Below are positions 53,539 to 63,069 of a stretch of 64,000 nucleotides of DNA, one piece after another (the stretch's first letter is position 1; each line of letters opens with the position of its first letter). The notes under the pieces were generated by a model. The model was given only the letters and a program-made list of their open reading frames with translations, ran no database searches and had not been told where the DNA came from. Source of the stretch: Clostridium zeae (GTDB lineage Bacteria; Bacillota; Clostridia; Clostridiales; Clostridiaceae); NCBI RefSeq assembly GCF_017312485.1, contig NZ_BMBA01000003.1:316921-380920 (forward strand). Direction: 5' to 3'. Position numbers and translations under genes: made by a program.

Positions 53539-54756
53539 TTACTGTTTCTTAGCTAGTACAGCTTTAACCTTATCACTACTTTGAGATACTATCTTTATCT
53601 TATCATTGCTATTGCTAATAACAATCGGAATAGTGTTCTCCCCTTCTTTAGCACCTGTTAGATCTACTTCTGCTTTTATACTATCTGCTTTGAATGAACT
53701 TATGTCATCTTCTAAACCACTAATTCTAACAGTTATTTTTTGTGGATCTATAGTTGCCTGGAGGCTGTCAGGTATGCTCTTTGAAGATATAGGTACTTCT
53801 ATATCCTTCACTGTATATTTGTTTAAATTAAACTTCACCTTAACCTTACTTATGTTATCAGCTACCCTTACATTCTGAGGTATCTTTAAATTAGCACTTA
53901 CTTCCTTTGAATCATTCATTGAAGATATATCAATCGCTTCTGTATCTATGCGGTTAATTCCACTCAACATTGTATCATCACCAACAAGTTCAACTTTTTC
54001 AGGTGTAGAACTAAAATCTTTCATAACAAATCCAGCAGGTAAGTTTCCCTTTGTAATAACGTTAATCGGTACAACTTTTCCCTTTTTTACACTTATGGAA
54101 ACCTCAGCATTCGTAGGTGTTACCTTTACCTCATCTACATCTTTACCTGAATCATTTATTGCTTTTATAGGTAAGTTTAGTGTAGTATCCTGTTCGATAT
54201 TTTTAAGTTCACTACTTACAACTAAGCTTTTCACACTATTTACGTATTCTCCAGGTCCAGATATAACGGCATTAGTAGGTTTAAGAGTCGGTGAGTCTGC
54301 ATAAGTTCCGTTTTTAGTAGTAACCTTTATATCAGATTTTATTGGTATGCTCTTTTCCACATAATCATCTACTTTGATGGTAACTAACAAAAAACTATTG
54401 TTTTTTATATTAATATTAGTTGGGTAATTAACAATATCAACTCTTATCCTATTTTCACCTTTTTTTAGAGCGTAAGATGAAAGATCAACACTAACTTTAA
54501 ATTGAGACGTTGTAACTTTGTACACTTCACTACTAGGACCTTCTAAATTTAAAGTCACATAAAAATCTTGATGAGGTGATAGCGCTAATTTAGACTCCTT
54601 TAATGCATCTGCATTAAGAAGTTCCACAGGTACCTTCTCTAACTTATACTCTCTAGTAGGGTTTTGCACGTTGGAAATATAAAGCCATAGCCCAAAGGAA
54701 AGAATTAGGCATACTATCCTTATAACTATTTCTGCCTTTTTATCCTTGTTATCCAT
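53539..54756 (-). CDS. cdaR: CdaA regulator CdaR (YbbR-domain protein)
   Basis: A 405-residue protein with one N-terminal membrane segment (VCLILSFGLWLYISNV) and an outside part of three to four YbbR repeats (VPVELLNADALKE, VISGPGEYVNSVKSLVVSSE, VELVGDDTMLSGINRIDTEA, VRISGLEDDISSFKADSIKA). In Firmicutes CdaR binds the diadenylate cyclase CdaA and tunes c-di-AMP production. It overlaps cdaA by 31 bases. The third usual member, glmM, is not here but at 36493-37842. Confidence 0.93.
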   Translation of the reverse strand: MDNKDKKAEIVIRIVCLILSFGLWLYISNVQNPTREYKLEKVPVELLNADALKESKLALSPHQDFYVTLNLEGPSSEVYKVTTSQFKVSVDLSSYALKKGENRIRVDIVNYPTNINIKNNSFLLVTIKVDDYVEKSIPIKSDIKVTTKNGTYADSPTLKPTNAVISGPGEYVNSVKSLVVSSELKNIEQDTTLNLPIKAINDSGKDVDEVKVTPTNAEVSISVKKGKVVPINVITKGNLPAGFVMKDFSSTPEKVELVGDDTMLSGINRIDTEAIDISSMNDSKEVSANLKIPQNVRVADNISKVKVKFNLNKYTVKDIEVPISSKSIPDSLQATIDPQKITVRISGLEDDISSFKADSIKAEVDLTGAKEGENTIPIVISNSNDKIKIVSQSSDKVKAVLAKKQ

Positions 54757-55580
54757 ACCTTCACCTTCTCTCCTAAAGTCTTTACCCTCTTTTCTCTCCT
54801 GTTTATCATAATACGTATTAATATACTTTTTAATTTATCCTTATCATAGTTTCTAGTAAGTCTTCCATTTACCGCTAAGGATATAGTTCCAGTTTCTTCT
54901 GAAACTATTATTATAAGTGCATCTGAAGTTTCTGAAAGACCTATACCAGCCCTATGTCTAGTACCAAGTTTCTTATTTATAGTTGTATTATTACTTAAAG
55001 GTAATACACAACCAGCAGCTACTATTCTGTCATTCCTAATAATTGTAGCTCCATCATGCAACGGAGTATTAACTACAAAGATATTTTCAAGGAGAGCGGA
55101 AGAAACTTTAGCATCTAATTCAGTACCATTACTTATTACTTCCCCAAGCCCTGTACTTTGCTCTATAGCTATAAGCGCTCCAGTTGCTGTATCAGCTAAG
55201 TTTTCAACAGCATTAACAAGCTCTGTTATAACTTCTTCTAATGCCTCATCATCTTGCATTACATGCAAGTCATCAAAGGCACTTCTTCCGATATGTTCTA
55301 GAGCCCTTCTTATTTCCGGTTGGAATATGATTATAATTGTTAAAACACCAATTGTTATTGTTTTACTTAAAATGAAATAAAGCATATCCAACCTTAAAAG
55401 GTAACTTATTGGTAGTAATGCAACTATTAATGCAATTCCCTTCAATAATTGTTCTGCTCTCGTTTCCTTTATCAACATATATCCTTTAAAGAAAATATAA
55501 GAAACTACTAGGATATCCAAAACGGACCATATTGATATATTTTTTATTGTATTAATTATCATACTAAAAACTTCTTGCAC
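54726..55580 (-). CDS. cdaA: Diadenylate cyclase CdaA (DacA)
   Basis: A 284-residue membrane enzyme: three N-terminal membrane segments (about 10-80), then the DAC domain with the catalytic PLHDGATIIR and GTRHRAGIGLSE, which joins two ATP into c-di-AMP. LLKGIALIVALLPISYLLRL is typical of the CdaA class. The start is ambiguous among GTG 55589, GTG 55580 and ATG 55562; I prefer 55580, with AGGGGTG 6 bases upstream. Operon with cdaR; c-di-AMP controls osmolyte and wall balance in related bacteria. Confidence 0.95.
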   Translation of the reverse strand: MQEVFSMIINTIKNISIWSVLDILVVSYIFFKGYMLIKETRAEQLLKGIALIVALLPISYLLRLDMLYFILSKTITIGVLTIIIIFQPEIRRALEHIGRSAFDDLHVMQDDEALEEVITELVNAVENLADTATGALIAIEQSTGLGEVISNGTELDAKVSSALLENIFVVNTPLHDGATIIRNDRIVAAGCVLPLSNNTTINKKLGTRHRAGIGLSETSDALIIIVSEETGTISLAVNGRLTRNYDKDKLKSILIRIMINRREKRVKTLGEKVKVWITRIKRQK

Positions 55581-55800
55581 TTCTGTCACCCCTAATATCC
55601 TAATCTATTAAAATTATACACCAATTATACCCCTCATATATATACAATCGTAATAAAATTTGTATTTTTTACTATTTTCACAATAGTAATATTTAAAAAA
55701 TTTTAGAATATAACTAAACTAAAGATTAAATTTTAAAACTAACCAATAAATTTGTATTTCAAAAACATATTCATATGAAAAAAATGAGGAGGTACCTTAA

Positions 55801-56760
55801 ATGATTGAAATACTAAAAAAATACAATAAACATATAATTATTTCTGCAGGAGCAATTTTAATAATTGCTATATCAGTTTATTTTTTCATTAATAATTTTC
55901 TTTATCCAGAACGCAAGCAATTAGCAGATATAAGTTCTACTATCGCGAATATAAACGAAAACTTAAAAAAACCAATTGTTTCTTCATCCATGGATACTGA
56001 ACTAGCCATAAGTACGCTTACAGATAATTTGTCCAAGCTATTAAAAGAAAAAAATAAACTTGAGCAAATAAAACCATCAGCAAAGTATAAAAATACATAT
56101 GATAACTTATCTTTGGGATTGAATAATAATATGAAGCTCTATGAGCAAACATTAAATATAATGAAAAATCCTTCTTCAAAAGATATACAAGCCTCTCTTC
56201 AAAACTTAACTAAATATGAAGAGGACTGTATTAAATATTACAAGCTATGTAAAAGTAATGGAGTGAGTGTAAATCTTAGTTCGAGCTTCTCAAACTTTTT
56301 TTCTAGCGTATCTAGTTATGTGAATCAATTAGTGAAATTAAATAGAGACTCTGATATAAAGACTAGCCAAAAAAACGACTTTTTAATCGCATTTGATAAC
56401 TGTATTAAAAATTTTTCTCCTTTAAAGGAAGACCTAAGCGCTGCAGTAACTAGAGCCCAGGATGAAAAGCGCTCTCTTTCAGGCATACAAAGTGATGTTG
56501 AAAATAAAATTATTCAGTTAGAAAAATTAAAAACCTCCTTATATGAACTCTCAGTTCCATCTGATGGAGTTGAATGTTTTTCAGATTTTGAGGAAACTTT
56601 AAAATCATATGACACTTATATTTCTACTCTATCTGATGCACTAAAATCACAAGACAGTCAAACAGAAAAGCTTAAGGATGCTTTTTCAAAGTATGATGAT
56701 ATGAATTCCTCATATGCAAATTTTAATAAAAGTTATGATGCTTACAAATCTAAAAATTAA
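55801..56760 (+). CDS. Membrane-anchored coiled-coil protein
   Basis: I do not recognise this 319-residue protein. One membrane segment (about 14-31) anchors a long, mainly helical outside region with heptad-like stretches (LTDNLSKLLKEKNKLEQIKP, KLKTSLYELSVPSDGVECFS). The high Ser, Lys and Asn content resembles clostridial surface or division-associated proteins. AGGAGG precedes the ATG. It lies 66 bases before the SleB-like gene on the same strand and diverges from cdaA. Confidence 0.75.
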   Translation: MIEILKKYNKHIIISAGAILIIAISVYFFINNFLYPERKQLADISSTIANINENLKKPIVSSSMDTELAISTLTDNLSKLLKEKNKLEQIKPSAKYKNTYDNLSLGLNNNMKLYEQTLNIMKNPSSKDIQASLQNLTKYEEDCIKYYKLCKSNGVSVNLSSSFSNFFSSVSSYVNQLVKLNRDSDIKTSQKNDFLIAFDNCIKNFSPLKEDLSAAVTRAQDEKRSLSGIQSDVENKIIQLEKLKTSLYELSVPSDGVECFSDFEETLKSYDTYISTLSDALKSQDSQTEKLKDAFSKYDDMNSSYANFNKSYDAYKSKN

Positions 56761-56764
56761 ATAT

Positions 56765-56793
56765 GTATGAAAAATATACCTTTGGATACAATA
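56765..56793 (+). promoter_or_regulatory. Possible forespore-type (sigma-F/G) promoter
   Basis: GTATG (56765-56769), 14 bases, GGATACAATA (56784-56793), matching the GGnnAnAmTn form of the forespore -10. It fits a SleB-like spore gene but spacing is a base short of the usual. Confidence 0.35.
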
Positions 56794-56826
56794 TGCTGAG
56801 AGGGTAAAAACCAAAGGAGGTTTTTT

Positions 56827-57447
56827 ATGAGTAAACTTAAATGCTGTATTTTCTTCCTTTTTATCTTTTTAACCTTTGACAGCGTTAGTGTATTTGCAAA
56901 TGAATTAGTAAATTATTCTCCTATAAACGATGGCCCTAAGATTATTATGAGTAAGGATATAAAAGAAAATAATATAAAGTTTTATGGAAGAGGAATATCA
57001 AATGAATCTGGCGAATTGTACCATGAAAAGGAATCAGTAGTAGAGGTTTTTAACTATCAAAATCGTCATCTATATTTGACGGATGATGATATTTATCTGA
57101 TGTCTCAGGTAGTATTTGCTGAAAGTCACGGGGAACCATACGAAGGAAAAGTGGCAGTTGCATCGGTTATACTCAATAGAGTTACAAACCCCAGTTTTCC
57201 AAATTCAATTGAAGGTGTTATAAAACAGAAAAATGCTTTTTCATGCGTAAGAGATGGAAAGATCTCTGTAACTCCTGACAACGAATGTCGTGATGCTGTT
57301 ATTGATGCAATTAAAGGCAAAGATCCTACTAGTAATGCATTATTTTTTTACAACCCTCAAACATCAACTTGTAGTTGGATGAAACAAATTGATAAAAAGA
57401 ATATGAAAACTATCGGAAAACATGTATTTTTTCAAACAAAAAAATAA
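56827..57447 (+). CDS. SleB/CwlJ-type cell wall hydrolase
   Basis: A 206-residue exported hydrolase. Signal peptide to about residue 26 (FLFIFLTFDSVSVFANE), a linker, then Hydrolase_2 domain: LMSQVVFAESHGEPYEGKVA with the catalytic Glu, SVILNRVTNPSFP and NALFFYNPQTS. SleB and CwlJ proteins lyse spore cortex peptidoglycan during germination; there is no peptidoglycan-binding domain, so the class is closer to CwlJ or YkvT. The ribosome binding site AAAGGAGG is in the 3' arm of a hairpin (CCTTTGG 56779 with CCAAAGG 56811) followed by TTTTTT and the ATG. Confidence 0.88.
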   Translation: MSKLKCCIFFLFIFLTFDSVSVFANELVNYSPINDGPKIIMSKDIKENNIKFYGRGISNESGELYHEKESVVEVFNYQNRHLYLTDDDIYLMSQVVFAESHGEPYEGKVAVASVILNRVTNPSFPNSIEGVIKQKNAFSCVRDGKISVTPDNECRDAVIDAIKGKDPTSNALFFYNPQTSTCSWMKQIDKKNMKTIGKHVFFQTKK

Positions 57448-57469
57448 GAGATGACCTCATCTCTTATTT
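57442..57469. terminator. Bidirectional terminator overlapping both gene ends
   Basis: AAATAAGAGATGA and TCATCTCTTATTT pair over 2 nt; it contains the hydrolase stop codon and the last codons of the reductase gene. Confidence 0.88.
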
Positions 57470-58321
57470 TTTTGAATCAAGATATGCTACTGCACTCAGA
57501 GCTGCAACTTGACCTTCTCCTGCCGCTTTGATGTATTGGTAAGGTTTCCCAACACAATCACCAGCTGCAAAACATCCATCTATATTGGTTTGCATTAACC
57601 TGTTTACCACTATGTGACTTTCAGATACATCTAATCCTGGTACAAGTTGTGAAGGTGAAATACTGTCTTTCAGAACAAATACCCCATCAGTAATCAATTC
57701 ACCTTGATCAAATATTATCTTTTCTACTTTTTTGTCACCAACTATTTCTAAAGGCTTCTTATTTAATATCTCTATACCTTCTTTAATATCATATTCTCCT
57801 TTGTACATAGGTATATAATATACCTTGGCCGCAAGTTCACTAACATAATTAGCCTCTTCTTCAGCCTCTTTATTATATCCAACTATACTAACTATCTTAC
57901 CTTTATAAAGTGGCGCATCACATGTAGCACAATAACCTACACCTTTACCTAGTAATCTCTCTTCTCCAGGTATAGGTTTTGTATATTCAACACCGGTAGC
58001 CAGTATTATTGATTTCGCTTCATACATCTTTTCATTTACCATTAAAGCAAAGTAATCTCCCATTGCATAAATGTTATTTACTTTTTCTTCTGTAATGCTA
58101 ATTCCCATTGCTTCTATATGATTTTGAAAGTTTGTTTTCAATTCATTTCCTGTTAAATCATAAAACCCTAAATAATTATTAATCTTGGGAGCTTTAGATA
58201 ATTTAGAACTAAGCTCTTTATTTCCAAAGATTATTAAGTTTTTATTTCTTATCTTAGCATTTATTCCAGCAGAGAGTCCTGCTGCACCTGTTCCTATAAT
58301 AGCAATATCATATCTATCCAT
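57464..58321 (-). CDS. Thioredoxin reductase-like flavoprotein lacking NADPH motifs
   Basis: A 285-residue FAD protein with IIGTGAAGLSAGINAKIRNK (FAD fold), redox-active CATCDAPLYKG and C-terminal CFAAGDCVGKPYQYIKAAGE. The usual NADPH-binding GGGxSA and HRRxxxR signatures are replaced by VGYNKEAEEEA and YIPMYKGEYD. The ferredoxin-dependent flavin thioredoxin reductases (FFTR) described in clostridia show this loss, so ferredoxin is the likely donor; this is inference. It precedes nothing on its strand and follows trxA by 70 bases, its probable substrate. Confidence 0.88.
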   Translation of the reverse strand: MDRYDIAIIGTGAAGLSAGINAKIRNKNLIIFGNKELSSKLSKAPKINNYLGFYDLTGNELKTNFQNHIEAMGISITEEKVNNIYAMGDYFALMVNEKMYEAKSIILATGVEYTKPIPGEERLLGKGVGYCATCDAPLYKGKIVSIVGYNKEAEEEANYVSELAAKVYYIPMYKGEYDIKEGIEILNKKPLEIVGDKKVEKIIFDQGELITDGVFVLKDSISPSQLVPGLDVSESHIVVNRLMQTNIDGCFAAGDCVGKPYQYIKAAGEGQVAALSAVAYLDSKK

Positions 58322-58391
58322 CTTCCATTCTCCTTTGAAAGCTTCAAAAAACCACCAGATGGTATTTAAGCCTTCGTAATGAAGCGCTTTA

Positions 58392-58706
58392 TTATAAATT
58401 TCTGTTGATTATATTTACTAAATCATTTTTAGGTCTAAATCCAGTAATTTTATCTACTTGATTTCCACCCTTAAAAAGTATTATTGTTGGTATACTTGAT
58501 ATATCGTACTTATCTGCAAGCCCAGGATTGTTGTCTACATCTACTTTAACAAATGTCACATCTGTCATATCTTCAGAAAGTTGTTCTAAAATCGGAGCAA
58601 TCATTTTGCACGGACCACACCAAGTAGCCCAAAAATCTACTAATACTAATTGATTGTTTTCTAATACAATTTCATTAAAATCTTTTTCTTCCACATGCTT
58701 AACCAT
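58392..58706 (-). CDS. trxA: Thioredoxin
   Basis: A 104-residue thioredoxin with VDFWATWCGPCKM active site, cis-Pro in SSIPTIILFKGG and buried Asp in LVDFW. It reduces protein disulfides and supplies MsrB and other enzymes. The ATG at 58706 has AGGAGG 7 bases upstream; the reading to 58727 is unlikely. Operon with the reductase. Confidence 0.95.
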   Translation of the reverse strand: MVKHVEEKDFNEIVLENNQLVLVDFWATWCGPCKMIAPILEQLSEDMTDVTFVKVDVDNNPGLADKYDISSIPTIILFKGGNQVDKITGFRPKNDLVNIINRNL

Positions 58707-58790
58707 AAAAGTTCCTCCTAATAACATACCCCTAATAGGTATTTATAACTCTATTATATATACTCATGATAAAAAGTCAAACATATGCAC

Positions 58791-59966
58791 TTATTTTTCA
58801 AAAGTTCCTTTAACAATAATATTCTTGTTATCCATTAATACTTTTCCTTTAGCAACTACAGTATCTATCTCAAGTCCTTCTCTATCTAATAAAACTAAAT
58901 CAGCGTCCTTGCCGGATCCTATTCTTCCTTTAGTATGTAACTTTAATATATCTGCCACATTTGATGTTATGACTTTTATTGCCTTTTCAAGAGGTATGTT
59001 TTCTTCTAAAACAGCATATTTTACTTCTTCATACAAAGAATTAACTTTGCATATCCCCATACCTACCATCTCTTTCCTTTCATTAAATGCAGGCATACTT
59101 CCATTACCATCTGAAGAAAAGGTTATATGCTCCTCTGGTATTCCAGCTTCTAATGCAAGTTTTAAGCCTCTACTTGCACGTAATTCACCTTCTTCTAAAC
59201 AGTTAGGATCAAAGCTAGTAGTGAGATCAATAAATCCACCTTTTTGTACATATTTTAGACTTATATCAAATAATTCACCGTTTCTATTCACATGGGTAGG
59301 TAACATCTGATCTGGTGGAATTTCAGTATTCTCTATTACTTCAAACAAATAATCTAATCTCTTAGCGCCATCACCAAGATGAATGTTAACAATTCCAGCT
59401 TTTCCTGATAATAATCCACCGACCCTCGCCTGCGCAACGACATTTGCAAATTCGTCATAAGTTGGTTGTGAACTTCTATGGTCTGATATAGCTACCTCAC
59501 CAACTCCTATAACCTTATCCAACAACATTAGATCTCCTTTTATGTTTTCAGTTACAGTTTTAGCAGGTATTTGATATGAGCCTGTATAGCAGTATGTAGT
59601 TATACCTTCTTCCTCTAAAGCATGCGCTTTAGCCAAAAGAGCTACCATGTTTCTACATATATCATCTGTTCCAATACATCCTACAACAGTGGTAATGCCT
59701 GCATTAACAAGCTCACTAAAAGGCAATTCTGGAGTTCTAGTCCTAAATCCACCTTCGCCCCCTCCACCCATTATATGTACATGACAATCAATTAACCCTG
59801 GTACTAAGATTTTTTTATTTCCATCTATCACTGATATATCAACAAAATTATTAGGTACATTTATGCTGTCGTAAATACCCTCTATCTTGTCTCCAACTAT
59901 TACTACATCCTTTATTCCTAAATGTTCAGGTGCATAAACATCAATATTCTTTATAACAGTTATCAT
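58791..59966 (-). CDS. iadA: Isoaspartyl dipeptidase
   Basis: A 391-residue amidohydrolase-superfamily beta-aspartyl dipeptidase that clears isoaspartyl dipeptides from protein turnover. Metal motif LIDCHVHIMGGGGEGGF, GVGEVAISDHRSSQP, HVNRNGELF, TFSSDGNGSMPAF with the catalytic Asp, and GRIGSGKDADLVLLD at the end. Length is typical. AGGAGG precedes the ATG; same strand as the TPR gene, 31 bases after it. Confidence 0.95.
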   Translation of the reverse strand: MITVIKNIDVYAPEHLGIKDVVIVGDKIEGIYDSINVPNNFVDISVIDGNKKILVPGLIDCHVHIMGGGGEGGFRTRTPELPFSELVNAGITTVVGCIGTDDICRNMVALLAKAHALEEEGITTYCYTGSYQIPAKTVTENIKGDLMLLDKVIGVGEVAISDHRSSQPTYDEFANVVAQARVGGLLSGKAGIVNIHLGDGAKRLDYLFEVIENTEIPPDQMLPTHVNRNGELFDISLKYVQKGGFIDLTTSFDPNCLEEGELRASRGLKLALEAGIPEEHITFSSDGNGSMPAFNERKEMVGMGICKVNSLYEEVKYAVLEENIPLEKAIKVITSNVADILKLHTKGRIGSGKDADLVLLDREGLEIDTVVAKGKVLMDNKNIIVKGTFEK

Positions 59967-59997
59967 AAGATGCCTCCTATTTAAAAATATACATAAA

Positions 59998-61287
59998 CTA
60001 CTGAGTATTTAGTATGTCTTTAATTGTTGAATTATAGTACATAGATTTGCTAAAATCCTTTGATATTTTTTCTGCATATTGCTTTGCCTTATTCTTATCA
60101 CTATTATTATTTATAGTTGCAAGCTTATAAAGACATTCAGCAGTATAATCACCACTATAATAATTATTTACATACTGATCATAATATGCTAATGCCCTCT
60201 CATAATCCTCTAACCTTTCATTGGTAGCACCGAGCATATATATAATATGTGGATTTAAATAATTATCCTTAGAGAACTTACTTGCTTTTTCAAATTCTAT
60301 TTTAGCTTTTGCAAAGTCCTTTGCACCGAAATAACTTCTTCCAGCATCATAAAAACTAGCCACTCCAGTACTTATTAACAACTGCTCACCACTGTTATAA
60401 GCAATCTTATCGTTAACACCTAGTTTTTCTTTGTCAAAAGTAGTTATTATGGTATATAACTTATTATAATCCTTATCATTAACAGCTGCTTTTACTTGAT
60501 CTATTGGAAACTTTGCTACTCCCTGACTACTATTTTCAGTGGTTTTATCAGCCGCACTATTATTAGGAACTTGTTGTTTTGTATTATTAGCAGTCTGATT
60601 TGTATTAACTTTATCCACAGAATTAGTCTCATCCTTTTTAGTAGCTTTTGAAGCTATATAATTTATTCTAACCTTGCTTATGTACTGACTAACAGGTTTA
60701 TAAAGTAAATATGACATGATGCCTACAAAACATATCATCACTGGAATTATTACTAGTTTAAAGTTTATATTTGGCTTATGCCCCTCTGAAAACTCTTTTA
60801 TTACTTTATAGTTATCTAAAGCAACTTTGTTATTCTTATCTATCCCTCTTACAATATCAATACATTCCTTAGCTTTTTCATATTCTCCCCTCTTTATAAA
60901 ACAAAAAGCTATTGCATTGTTAACATTTATTTTATTAAAATCACTCTCACTGCAAATACTCAATTTTTTCTCAGCATCATTTATGTACATTCCTTTTATA
61001 TCTTTTAACGCTTGGTCATATAGAGCTAATCTCTCCCAATCTTTTTGTATATCTTTTAAATAACCTTTTGATATCCCATCGTCGTTGAAGTCTTTATTTA
61101 TCTTCCAAGCAGCCTCTGCTGATTTCAAATCCCCCTTTATATATAAAAGTAATCCTTTAAGATTTAGAGCAGAAGTATTTTTAAGATTTTCAGAGATAAG
61201 CTTTTCACATATTATTAAAGCTTTATTTATTTCTCCATTTTGAAATAAGTGTATAGATTTATCATATTGTTTCTTCCAATCCTTCAT
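59998..61287 (-). CDS. TPR-repeat membrane protein
   Basis: A 429-residue protein with TPR-type helices on both sides of a membrane segment at about 177-197. Cytoplasmic part: ALIICEKLISENLKNTSALN, KGDLKSAEAAWKIN. After the membrane, a low-complexity Asn/Thr linker (TNSVDKVNTNQTANNTKQQV), then outside TPRs (FAKAKIEFEKASKFSKDNYL, YERALAYYDQYVNNYY). Probable scaffold for an envelope complex; partner unknown. AAGGAAGG precedes the ATG. Confidence 0.82.
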   Translation of the reverse strand: MKDWKKQYDKSIHLFQNGEINKALIICEKLISENLKNTSALNLKGLLLYIKGDLKSAEAAWKINKDFNDDGISKGYLKDIQKDWERLALYDQALKDIKGMYINDAEKKLSICSESDFNKINVNNAIAFCFIKRGEYEKAKECIDIVRGIDKNNKVALDNYKVIKEFSEGHKPNINFKLVIIPVMICFVGIMSYLLYKPVSQYISKVRINYIASKATKKDETNSVDKVNTNQTANNTKQQVPNNSAADKTTENSSQGVAKFPIDQVKAAVNDKDYNKLYTIITTFDKEKLGVNDKIAYNSGEQLLISTGVASFYDAGRSYFGAKDFAKAKIEFEKASKFSKDNYLNPHIIYMLGATNERLEDYERALAYYDQYVNNYYSGDYTAECLYKLATINNNSDKNKAKQYAEKISKDFSKSMYYNSTIKDILNTQ

Positions 61288-61546
61288 AAGTTACCTTCCT
61301 TATGTATATAAGATACCTATATACTGCCTTTATGTTATATTTACGTTTTTATGAATTATATATACTAGTAGCTTAGTCTAACTTCAATTATAAAGTAGTT
61401 TATCTATAAAATTAAAAGCCAACCTTAAATTTAATAAAATAATCCACGTATAATTATACCATTAAAGCTTTTTATAAAGAAATATATTCCATTGTATCGA
61501 TAAATCTTTATCTAAAACCAAGTCTCTTTAAATTTTTATAAAACAA

Positions 61547-61594
61547 AAAATCAATCATATAGGAAAGAAGCTTTCCAATATATGATTGATTTTT
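61547..61594 (-). terminator. Terminator of the sigma/anti-sigma operon
   Basis: AATCAATCATATAGGAAAG and CTTTCCAATATATGATTGATT pair over AAG with small bulges, followed by T-rich sequence on the minus strand. The gap 61288-61641 otherwise shows nothing. Confidence 0.85.
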
Positions 61595-61641
61595 ATTTAT
61601 TAAACCAAATATTTATTTTTCATTATATAAGTATATTAATT

Positions 61642-63069
61642 CTATTTTCCTACGTTCCCCTGCGGTAAAGTATTAGCACGAGTAACTTTCCAAAGATTAG
61701 TACCAGTTTCTTGACCTAATATCACTAATTGATATATGCTATCTTTCTTATCTTCAGTCAAAAATTCTACACCATATATTTTAATATTTTTAAATTCAGC
61801 TGGCTTAAAATAATCTTCGAATTCCTTATCACTTATTTGCACTATTTGATTAATATATGTTTTCTCCTTTAAACCTGCTGGCTTAATAAAGTTCATCTCA
61901 TCTGCTAAAATACCAGTTCTGTTTACTGAACGGTCTCCACTTAATAATTTATTGTAATTCTCCAAAACATTATATTCTTCATGTTTTTCTTTTGAGTCTG
62001 CCAAAGCGTTAAAAATCTCATTTGCCTGATTAATGTCGAAAGTAGCTGTATTCTTGATTGTGCTATAAGAATTCATACTGCTATCATTATACTTTATCAA
62101 TGACATTTGTATTTTATTCTTTTCTACTTTTACTGACGTTACTTGTTCCATTGGAGTGTAAACTCCATAAATTAGCACCGTATTGCCTTTATCTATATTT
62201 AGGGCATAAAGGCTACCTCCATGAGTAGTTTTTCCATCTGCGGATCCTACAATTATGAATAAAGTATTATCATCATTCCACTCAACATATAACGGAGCAT
62301 TATATTTAGCATTATTAGTAACAACTCTATAGTATTTAGTAGAGTTTAATGAATTATTCTTTATAGCAAGAAAGCTAGGACCTTCTTTATCTATGTTATC
62401 GCCTTTTCCAATTATATATGCTTCGTATTTTTCATTAGGTGATGCTTTTGCCTTTGACTTTCCCTTTAATAAGCCTTCATTAGCTTTCTCTACATCTATT
62501 TCACTTAAATCAACCACTGGATAATTGAATACATTATTAGTTAAAATATCTTCTTCGCTCAATATGCTATAATCAGTATCAAACTTAGCTTTACTACCAG
62601 TGTTATAATTATTCTGAGATAAGCTGTTTTCCTTGCTATTCTCAATACCACTTGCTTTCGAATTATCCACATATGCTAGTGACATAGATTTATCGCTCTT
62701 ACTTCCTGTTGTAAAAAAATTAGTACGATCTTTTAAGAAAGCTATACTTGTAATCACAAATATAAAAGATGCTGCAATTGCATATTTGCTTTTATTCCTT
62801 ATAAAATGGTACTTTATATTATTTTTATAACTCTTTTTATATCTATTTTTATCTATAGAATTTATTATTTCAACTCTTGAGCTTTTAAAGTCTATATCTT
62901 CAAAACTTAGTGATTTAGTAAGTATATCATCAAGTTCTTTTTCTTCCTCATAAAGCTTTCTACAACTTTCACATTCTATAACATGATCATCCATTGATTT
63001 CTTCATCTCTTTTTTCAATTGATTTTCTACATATAAATCTAGTTTTTTCCTAAAGCTATCACAATTCAT
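61642..63069 (-). CDS. Anti-sigma factor with zinc-finger domain and large outer domain
   Basis: A 475-residue membrane protein. The N-terminus is a zf-HC2 anti-sigma domain (CDSFRKKLDLYVENQLKKEM, then HVIECESC zinc ligands), one membrane segment at about 95-113 (KYAIAASFIFVITSIAFL), then about 360 residues outside with beta-propeller-like strands (YEAYIIGKGDNIDKEGPSFL, ADGKTTHGGSLYALNIDKGN) and a C-terminal QLVILGQETGTNLWKVTRAN. It probably holds the adjacent sigma factor at the membrane until a surface signal. The ATG at 63069 has GGGGGTG upstream and overlaps the sigma gene by 11 bases. Confidence 0.85.
   Translation of the reverse strand: MNCDSFRKKLDLYVENQLKKEMKKSMDDHVIECESCRKLYEEEKELDDILTKSLSFEDIDFKSSRVEIINSIDKNRYKKSYKNNIKYHFIRNKSKYAIAASFIFVITSIAFLKDRTNFFTTGSKSDKSMSLAYVDNSKASGIENSKENSLSQNNYNTGSKAKFDTDYSILSEEDILTNNVFNYPVVDLSEIDVEKANEGLLKGKSKAKASPNEKYEAYIIGKGDNIDKEGPSFLAIKNNSLNSTKYYRVVTNNAKYNAPLYVEWNDDNTLFIIVGSADGKTTHGGSLYALNIDKGNTVLIYGVYTPMEQVTSVKVEKNKIQMSLIKYNDSSMNSYSTIKNTATFDINQANEIFNALADSKEKHEEYNVLENYNKLLSGDRSVNRTGILADEMNFIKPAGLKEKTYINQIVQISDKEFEDYFKPAEFKNIKIYGVEFLTEDKKDSIYQLVILGQETGTNLWKVTRANTLPQGNVGK

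Noticed and set aside
58654-59310. 218-codon plus-strand frame across trxA and iadA
   Set aside because: Overlaps two confidently identified minus-strand genes and has no recognisable protein content.
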